A DNA stretch of 10,907 nucleotides from Bacteroidales bacterium. Lineage in GTDB: Bacteria; Bacteroidota; Bacteroidia; Bacteroidales; Muribaculaceae. The stretch lies in the NCBI GenBank assembly GCA_030526455.1, contig JAUNCU010000059.1, forward strand, positions 1 through 10,907, in the 5' to 3' direction. The position numbers and the translations under genes were made by a program. The notes beneath the pieces were generated by a model, which saw only the letters and a list, made by a program, of their open reading frames with translations, was not told the origin of the DNA and made no database searches. Below, in pieces: positions 6,449 through 10,907 of the stretch (the first letter of the stretch is position 1; the number at the start of each line of letters is the position of its first letter).

Positions 6449-7401
6449 TTCTTGATTTCTTCAGAGATTTCATACTCGTTGCGGTCGGCCGAGTGGCGAA
6501 TGATGAGTTCGCCGAGGAAGCCGCACAGGAAGAGTTGCACACCCAGAATCATGCACACGAGCGAGAGGTAGAAGTAGGGCGACTGTGTCACGAGCATGGG
6601 GTGGTTGCCGGCGTAGAGGTTGTAGAGTTTGATACCGCCCACGAGCATCACGGCGATGAGGCCGAAGAAGAACATGAGCGAACCCATCAAGCCGAAGAAG
6701 TGCATGGGCTTCTTGCCGAATTTGGTCTGGAACCAGAGGGTGAGCAGGTCGAGGTAGCCGTTCACGAAGCGGTCGAGGCCGAATTTTGTGACGCCATATT
6801 TGCGTGCCTGGTGCTGCACCACGCGTTCGCCAATCTTGCTGTAGCCGGCGTTCTTGGCCAGGTAGGGGATGTAGCGGTGCATGTCGCCATACACTTCTAT
6901 GTGCTTCACCACCTCCAGGCGATAAGCCTTGAGGCCGCAGTTGAAGTCGTGCAGGTTGTTGATGCCGCTCACCTTGCGCGCTGTGGCGTTGAAGAGTTTG
7001 GTGGGAATGGTTTTTGTCTTGGGGTCGTAGCGCTTCTTTTTCCATCCGCTCACCAGGTCGTAGCCCTCTTCCATAATCATCTTGTAGAGGTGTGGAATTT
7101 CGTCGGGGCTGTCTTGCAGGTCGGCGTCCATGGTAATCACCACGTCGCCCTGCACGCGTTCGAAGCCGGTGTTGAGCGCTGGCGACTTGCCGTAGTTGCG
7201 GCGGAAGCACACGCCCTTGATATTTTCGTTCTTCTCATGAAGTTCCTTGATCACTTCCCACGAGTTGTCGGTGCTGCCGTCGTTGATCATCAGCACTTCG
7301 TAGGTGAAGTTGTTTTCTTTCATCACGCGTTCGATCCACGCCGCCAGTTCGGGCAGGGATTCCGCTTCGTTGTACAGAGGAACTACTACTGAAATGTCCA
7401 T
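6445..7401 (-). CDS. family 2 glycosyltransferase, polyprenyl-phosphate sugar transferase type (GtrB/DPM1-like)
   Basis: A 318-residue inner-membrane enzyme. The GT2 domain (1-225) shows VVPLYNEAESL (6-16), NDGSTDNS (40-47), the acceptor-binding RRNYGKSPALNTGF (67-80) and the metal-binding DADLQDSPDEI (92-102). Two C-terminal membrane helices follow (about 234-256 and 276-300), then a short cytosolic tail. This layout matches enzymes such as GtrB, dolichol-phosphate mannose synthase and ArnC, which transfer a sugar from a nucleotide donor to a polyprenyl phosphate. Sugar and acceptor cannot be read from sequence. It lies 47 nt downstream of the DUF4199 gene, a pairing I remember from Bacteroidetes, and overlaps the lipoprotein gene by 4 nt. 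The AT-rich spacer upstream (7402-7448) shows no convincing promoter. Confidence 0.92.
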   Translation of the reverse strand: MDISVVVPLYNEAESLPELAAWIERVMKENNFTYEVLMINDGSTDNSWEVIKELHEKNENIKGVCFRRNYGKSPALNTGFERVQGDVVITMDADLQDSPDEIPHLYKMIMEEGYDLVSGWKKKRYDPKTKTIPTKLFNATARKVSGINNLHDFNCGLKAYRLEVVKHIEVYGDMHRYIPYLAKNAGYSKIGERVVQHQARKYGVTKFGLDRFVNGYLDLLTLWFQTKFGKKPMHFFGLMGSLMFFFGLIAVMLVGGIKLYNLYAGNHPMLVTQSPYFYLSLVCMILGVQLFLCGFLGELIIRHSADRNEYEISEEIKK

Positions 7402-7448
7402 ATTCTAAATCGAAAAATATTATATATATATGTTTTGAATTCTCTTGT

Positions 7449-7997
7449 TTACACTTTTTTTGCCGCCTTGCTGCCCGTGAGTTTGATGAGCGCTGCGGTG
7501 AGCGCGCTGAGCAGCGATCCGCCAAAGGAGCAGAGCCAGAAGCCCGTGAGCGCCAGGTCGATGCTGCGTGGTGCCGCCTTTTTCTCGATGATGAGGTGGA
7601 GCATGTCGACCACCTCCTGCATGCCTTCGGCAAATGCTTCGGGGGCGCTGTCGTATTGCTTGATGAGCAACTGCGCCTGGTCGTAGAAATACGTGGGGCG
7701 CAGGTATTCTATCACTGCCCAACTCACGCCGCAGGCGATGAGCGCGCCGCAGAGGAAGATTACGATGCCCGTCATCCACAGGTTGGAAAACGAGGTGCGA
7801 CCCTCGTCGGCGCCATAGCGCTTGCGCAACCACCTATACACCACATAGGGGATGAGCAGCACCATGGCAAGGGCGAAAGCCGAGATGGCGATGTGCTGGT
7901 CGGAGAAAATGAACCCCGACGCCATCACCGAGAGGTAGATGCCGAATGGCACGCCCCACTCGGCGGCTTGCTTGAATAGACTCTTCTGCGGCTCCAT
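7449..7997 (-). CDS. DUF4199 four-helix membrane protein
   Basis: A 182-residue inner-membrane protein with four predicted membrane segments: VPFGIYLSVMASGFIF, ISAFALAMVLLIPYVVYRWL, MTGIVIFLCGALIACGVSWAVI, and a C-terminal FWLCSFGGSLLSALTAALI. Between helices 3 and 4 lies a long polar stretch (YFYDQAQLLIKQYDSAPEAFAEGMQEVVDML). The layout and its place before a GT2 gene match DUF4199, a Bacteroidetes family of unknown role. The start is placed at 7997 (MEPQKS). Two upstream in-frame ATGs exist (8021 and 8009), but the -7 box at 8023-8030 puts the transcription start near 8017, so 8021 would lie outside the mRNA. 8009 remains possible. First gene of the operon. Confidence 0.82.
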   Translation of the reverse strand: MEPQKSLFKQAAEWGVPFGIYLSVMASGFIFSDQHIAISAFALAMVLLIPYVVYRWLRKRYGADEGRTSFSNLWMTGIVIFLCGALIACGVSWAVIEYLRPTYFYDQAQLLIKQYDSAPEAFAEGMQEVVDMLHLIIEKKAAPRSIDLALTGFWLCSFGGSLLSALTAALIKLTGSKAAKKV

Positions 7998-8022
7998 AAT
8001 GCGATGCATAGTTTGTAACATG

Positions 8023-8030
8023 CAAAGTTA
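8023..8030 (-). promoter_or_regulatory. -7 box of the DUF4199 operon promoter
   Basis: On the minus strand the sequence reads TAACTTTG, a perfect TAnnTTTG box, just upstream of the DUF4199 gene. The -33 region is weak (GTTT at 8055-8052; no TTTG at the right distance). It fires leftward, divergent from the promoter at 8094-8125. Confidence 0.6.
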
Positions 8031-8093
8031 CGAAAACTATAACGAATACTAAAACCCCAATGCCACATTATTCACGCTTTTTGCCCGAAAATG

Positions 8094-8125
8094 TTGCACG
8101 ATGTGGAGGATTTGTGCTATCTTTG
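8094..8125 (+). promoter_or_regulatory. promoter of the leucine-rich repeat/dockerin gene
   Basis: TTG (8094-8096), a 21-nt gap, then TATCTTTG (8118-8125): a good match to the Bacteroidetes consensus. The start of transcription would be near 8132, leaving a leader of about 120 nt. The geometry equals that of the promoter at 2629-2660. Confidence 0.65.
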
Positions 8126-8131
8126 TGAAAA

Positions 8132-8253
8132 AATTATCAATTAGCGCTTTACGTGGCCGCAGAATAGAATTCTCGCTGTTTCTTTATCAATGCGAAAACC
8201 GCGTAAGCGAAGAACCTGGTAGAATAATAACAATACAAATCTCAATAATAAAG
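8132..8253 (+). other. long 5' leader with folding potential
   Basis: About 120 nt between the inferred transcription start and the ATG at 8254. CGCTTTACG (8145-8153) can pair with CGTAAGCG (8202-8209) with one bulged T, closing a region that contains the 8-bp palindrome AGAATTCT (8166-8173). After 8220 the leader is A-rich and unstructured, typical before a Bacteroidetes start codon. It resembles no riboswitch class I can name. Confidence 0.4.
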
Positions 8254-10698
8254 ATGAAGAAGAATCTATTTTTCCTATCATTAGCACTGATGGCCATCAA
8301 TGCCTCGGCTGCAGTGGGCGACACGTTCTCCATTAGTAAACTCGCCTATGTGGTGAGGCAGGAAGCCACGGCCACAAAAAATGGACAGGTGGCGGTGACG
8401 GGCCTCTCGACTTCGGGCCAGTCAGGGAGCGGCTTCGAACTCGATTTGGCGGCTACAGTGACCAACAACGACAAGACCTACGATGTGGTGGAAGTGGCTG
8501 CCAATGCGTTTAAAGGCAGCGGAAAACTTTTCACGGTCGTACTCCCCTATGGCATGAAGAAGGTGGGCGACTCGGCTTTCCAGGGCTGTCCGCTCCTGTA
8601 TATGGTGAGGGTGCCAAGTTCGGTGACCAGTTGGGGCAAATATGTGGTGAAGGACTGCCCCCACTTGAATGTGCTCTACTTCAACAGGCTTACGCCACCA
8701 TCAGTGCCCGCCGATGACTACGTGAAAACGCTCCTGATGGTGCCCTACGAGGCGGTGGACGCCTATAAGGCGGCTGCGGGATGGGGCAAATGGAGCGCCG
8801 TGAGGGCGGGATCCTTCGATTTGATAGGCAGGAATCTGATGTACACCTCGAGCGATGGCACCGGCTTCAACGACGTGTACTACACCGTGACGAGCACCCA
8901 AAGTTTCACCGCCAACGACGGCAACACCTATGCCGGACGCGTAAAACTTGTGAGCCTCGCGACGCTCGACTACCCCTCTACAGTGACGGTACCGGCATCC
9001 GTTGGCGGCTATGCCGTGACGGCGGTGGGTGCTGAAGTTTCGCCCAGCAGGCTGAAAGAAGATGGCTGGCAGCCGCTCACAAAACCGCTCACGATGGAAC
9101 TGGGTGTAAACGTGGACAGCGTATGCGACCTCGCGTTCTACAACCAGAAGCGCGTGGAGGTGATAAAGTTCAACCCCGGGCTGAAGTATATCGGCAACTT
9201 TGCCTTCTGCGGCTGTAGCATCGCCCACGACATCAATTTGCCTTACGGCTTGAAGGCTCTGGGCAACGCCGCGCTGTGGGGCAACAGTTACGCCCACTTG
9301 CTGGTGCCATCGTCGGTGGGATCGATAGCCAGCAATTTCATTGGCGGCAACAGCAGCCTGAAGACGCTGGTGCTCAATAGCGCTGCCTGGGCGCCCGTGC
9401 CCACATGGGACATCACCGGCATCCCCACCACTTGTAAACTCTATGTGCCCACTGGTTCGGTGAATCAGTATAAGGCCAACCCTAAATGGGGCACGCTGCA
9501 GGTGACTGCCGGCGCTTTCGACTTCACCTATAGCAACACCAACATGAATTCCACCCGCTTCCACATCACCGTGACGAGCAACAAGCCCATCACGGTGGAT
9601 GGCGTGACCTATGCCGGCAAGGCGAAATATGTGTATCACCCAGCCCACGTGGCTTGCTCGGGCACTTTCTCGGGCACCAACTCTGAAACCTATGTGGCCA
9701 ACGGCGCCAATGCCAAATATTTGATGACGGAATTTGGCGACAGTATGCTCTACGGCTGCTCGAAAATCACGAGGGTGGAAACGAAAAACATGGCGCATCT
9801 GGAACGCATTGGCCACTATGCCTGCTATGGCACCGACATCAGGGAATTCGATGTGCCTTCGTCGTGCACCTACATCGGCTTGAATGCTTTTGTGAATTGC
9901 AAGAGCCTGAGCGAACTCTTCATCGCCAAGCAAAAGGCCTCTCGCAGTTGGGGTGGACAATTCTATGGCGACAATGCCGCCGACTTCAAGTGCTACGTGG
10001 AGTGGAACTATTACTCTTACTACAAGCAGAGCGCCCAAAACTGGACAAAATATGCCGCAGAAACCAACAGTCCCGTCGATCGCCTCAATGCCTTTGTGCA
10101 AGTGGATGGCGACAACATCGTGCAGTCGTTCTCCGTGGGCCATCCCGTCGACTGGGAGGCTTCGGGCCTGAACGCCTACATCGTCAGCGGCTGCTATGCA
10201 TCGAAGAAACTCGTCTATACCCTCCAGCAGAAGGCTACCGACGCTGGCGTGGGCTTGCTCATCGATGGTTACAAGAAAGACGAAATCTACAAATTGAAGC
10301 GCCCATCGTCGCTCTCCGTCCTGCCCATGAATTACTTGGTGGGCACTGCCGACAATAGGGTGGACGTGTACGGCGAAAGCGTGGGCTACTGCTTCGACAA
10401 CGACAAGCGCTACTTCTGGCGTCCAACTTCGTCCTACAATCTTGGCCGTGGCTATGCCTACCTGAAACTCCCAAGCAATGTGGCGGGCAGCATCACGAGA
10501 TTTGAAACCGACCGCTGGCCACTGGCGCTGAAAGGCGACGTGAATGGTGACGGCGAAGTGAACGTGAGCGACGTGACCGCTCTCATCAACCGCATCCTCG
10601 GCACCGCATCCTACGCCGACAGCGTATGCGACATCAACGCCGACGGCAACGTAAACGTGAGCGATGTGACAGCGCTCATCAATCAAATCCTAGGATAA
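8254..10698 (+). CDS. secreted BspA-like leucine-rich repeat protein with C-terminal type I dockerin
   Basis: An 814-residue exported protein. A signal peptide (1-19, cleavage near ASA) is followed by three homologous modules starting near residues 20, 190 and 424. Modules 2 and 3 open with Y[ST]..GT.F/N.TRF..TVTS and a NTYAG/VTYAG word. Each module carries BspA/LRR_5-type repeats (LPYGMKKVGDSAFQGCPLL, LKYIGNFAFCGCSIA, LERIGHYACYGTDI). Modules 1 and 2 close with a VPYEAVDAYKAAAGWGKW or VPTGSVNQYKANPKWGTL word. A less recognisable region (about 610-755) precedes a dockerin of two Ca-binding EF-like loops, DVNGDGEVNVSD (762-773) and DINADGNVNVSD (793-804), each followed by VTALIN.ILG. Likely a surface or secreted binding or adhesion protein; the ligand is unknown. 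The start is at 8254 rather than 8101, because 8101 precedes the promoter's -7 box and only 8254 gives a signal peptide. Confidence 0.9.
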   Translation: MKKNLFFLSLALMAINASAAVGDTFSISKLAYVVRQEATATKNGQVAVTGLSTSGQSGSGFELDLAATVTNNDKTYDVVEVAANAFKGSGKLFTVVLPYGMKKVGDSAFQGCPLLYMVRVPSSVTSWGKYVVKDCPHLNVLYFNRLTPPSVPADDYVKTLLMVPYEAVDAYKAAAGWGKWSAVRAGSFDLIGRNLMYTSSDGTGFNDVYYTVTSTQSFTANDGNTYAGRVKLVSLATLDYPSTVTVPASVGGYAVTAVGAEVSPSRLKEDGWQPLTKPLTMELGVNVDSVCDLAFYNQKRVEVIKFNPGLKYIGNFAFCGCSIAHDINLPYGLKALGNAALWGNSYAHLLVPSSVGSIASNFIGGNSSLKTLVLNSAAWAPVPTWDITGIPTTCKLYVPTGSVNQYKANPKWGTLQVTAGAFDFTYSNTNMNSTRFHITVTSNKPITVDGVTYAGKAKYVYHPAHVACSGTFSGTNSETYVANGANAKYLMTEFGDSMLYGCSKITRVETKNMAHLERIGHYACYGTDIREFDVPSSCTYIGLNAFVNCKSLSELFIAKQKASRSWGGQFYGDNAADFKCYVEWNYYSYYKQSAQNWTKYAAETNSPVDRLNAFVQVDGDNIVQSFSVGHPVDWEASGLNAYIVSGCYASKKLVYTLQQKATDAGVGLLIDGYKKDEIYKLKRPSSLSVLPMNYLVGTADNRVDVYGESVGYCFDNDKRYFWRPTSSYNLGRGYAYLKLPSNVAGSITRFETDRWPLALKGDVNGDGEVNVSDVTALINRILGTASYADSVCDINADGNVNVSDVTALINQILG

Positions 10699-10718
10699 AA
10701 AAGAATAAGTGATAAAGC

Positions 10719-10760
10719 AAAAAGGCTAGAAATCTAGTTATCTAGAGATCTAGCCTTTTT
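10719..10760. terminator. bidirectional intrinsic terminator between convergent genes
   Basis: AAAAAGGCTAGA (10719-10730) pairs perfectly with TCTAGCCTTTTT (10749-10760). An inner TCTAG/CTAGA stem (10733-10737 with 10742-10746) closes the loop TTAT. A-run and T-run on both sides let it serve both strands. CTAG recurs at 10726, 10734, 10742 and 10750, exactly every 8 bp. Confidence 0.85.
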
Positions 10761-10778
10761 CTATTGATATTCTAATTT

Positions 10779-10907
10779 CTAATTTTTCAAAATAATATTG
10801 ATGAGGGCGGTTACGTCGCTCACATTCACTTCGCCGTCGCCGTTGATGTCGCATACTGCATCGTCGTAGGTGGCTGTGCCTAGAATCTTGTTAATCAGGG
10901 CGGTCAC
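10779..10907 (-). CDS. partial gene: C-terminal type I dockerin, cut by the window edge
   Basis: The last 42 codons and TAG stop of a minus-strand gene; the 5' part lies beyond 10907. The frame reads VTALINKILG, then a linker TATYDDAV, then the second Ca-binding loop CDINGDGEVNVSD and VTALINIILKN. This is nearly the same as the C-terminus of the convergent 814-residue protein (VTALINRILG, TASYADSV, CDINADGNVNVSD, VTALINQILG). Most likely another secreted dockerin-bearing protein, perhaps a paralogue. The two genes face each other tail to tail across the terminator at 10719-10760. Confidence 0.88.
   Translation of the reverse strand: MTALINKILGTATYDDAVCDINGDGEVNVSDVTALINIILKN

Noticed and set aside
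8101..8253. 51-codon N-terminal extension of the leucine-rich repeat protein
   Set aside because: The extension would start before the promoter's -7 box and has no signal-peptide character; the ATG at 8254 begins a clear one.
8701..10686. 661-codon open frame on the minus strand
   Set aside because: Complement shadow of the leucine-rich repeat/dockerin gene; biased composition, no signal peptide or domain.

Overview
The window looks like chromosomal DNA of a Bacteroidales bacterium (Prevotellaceae- or Muribaculaceae-like; I cannot name the genus). The reasons are TAnnTTTG-type promoter boxes with an upstream TTG, A/T-rich translation starts without obvious Shine-Dalgarno sequences, and protein families typical of the phylum: DUF4199, DUF6452, DUF6048, YARHG, BspA-type leucine-rich repeats, and a small secreted protein built of RDRSGS repeats. 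Genes are GC-rich and spacers AT-rich. There is no rRNA, tRNA, CRISPR array or transposase gene.

Left part (1-2601, + strand): a 104-residue exported repeat protein lies 12 nt upstream of an exported protein with a C-terminal YARHG domain. Next comes an exported nucleotide pyrophosphatase/phosphodiesterase of the alkaline phosphatase superfamily with all expected metal ligands.

Middle (2602-5132): a solitary phage-type terminase large subunit, with intact ATPase and nuclease motifs, is driven by its own apparent Bacteroidetes promoter. No other phage gene is visible. It is followed by 527 bp without a gene. This spacer holds nested dyads and three REP-like hairpins that share one 7-nt loop (AACCGTC) on two unrelated stems; two of them form a perfect 33-bp inverted pair.

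Right-centre (5133-7997, - strand): a compact operon reading DUF4199 membrane protein, family 2 polyprenyl-phosphate-type glycosyltransferase, DUF6452 lipoprotein, DUF6048 outer-membrane barrel. The last two junctions are 4-nt ATGA overlaps. This points to an envelope function.

Right end (8022-10907): a divergent promoter region drives the operon leftward and, through a leader of about 120 nt, an 814-residue secreted BspA-like protein with a C-terminal type I dockerin rightward. A bidirectional terminator made of CTAG units at 8-bp spacing separates it from a convergent gene. Only the last 42 codons of that gene are in the window, and they encode an almost identical dockerin.
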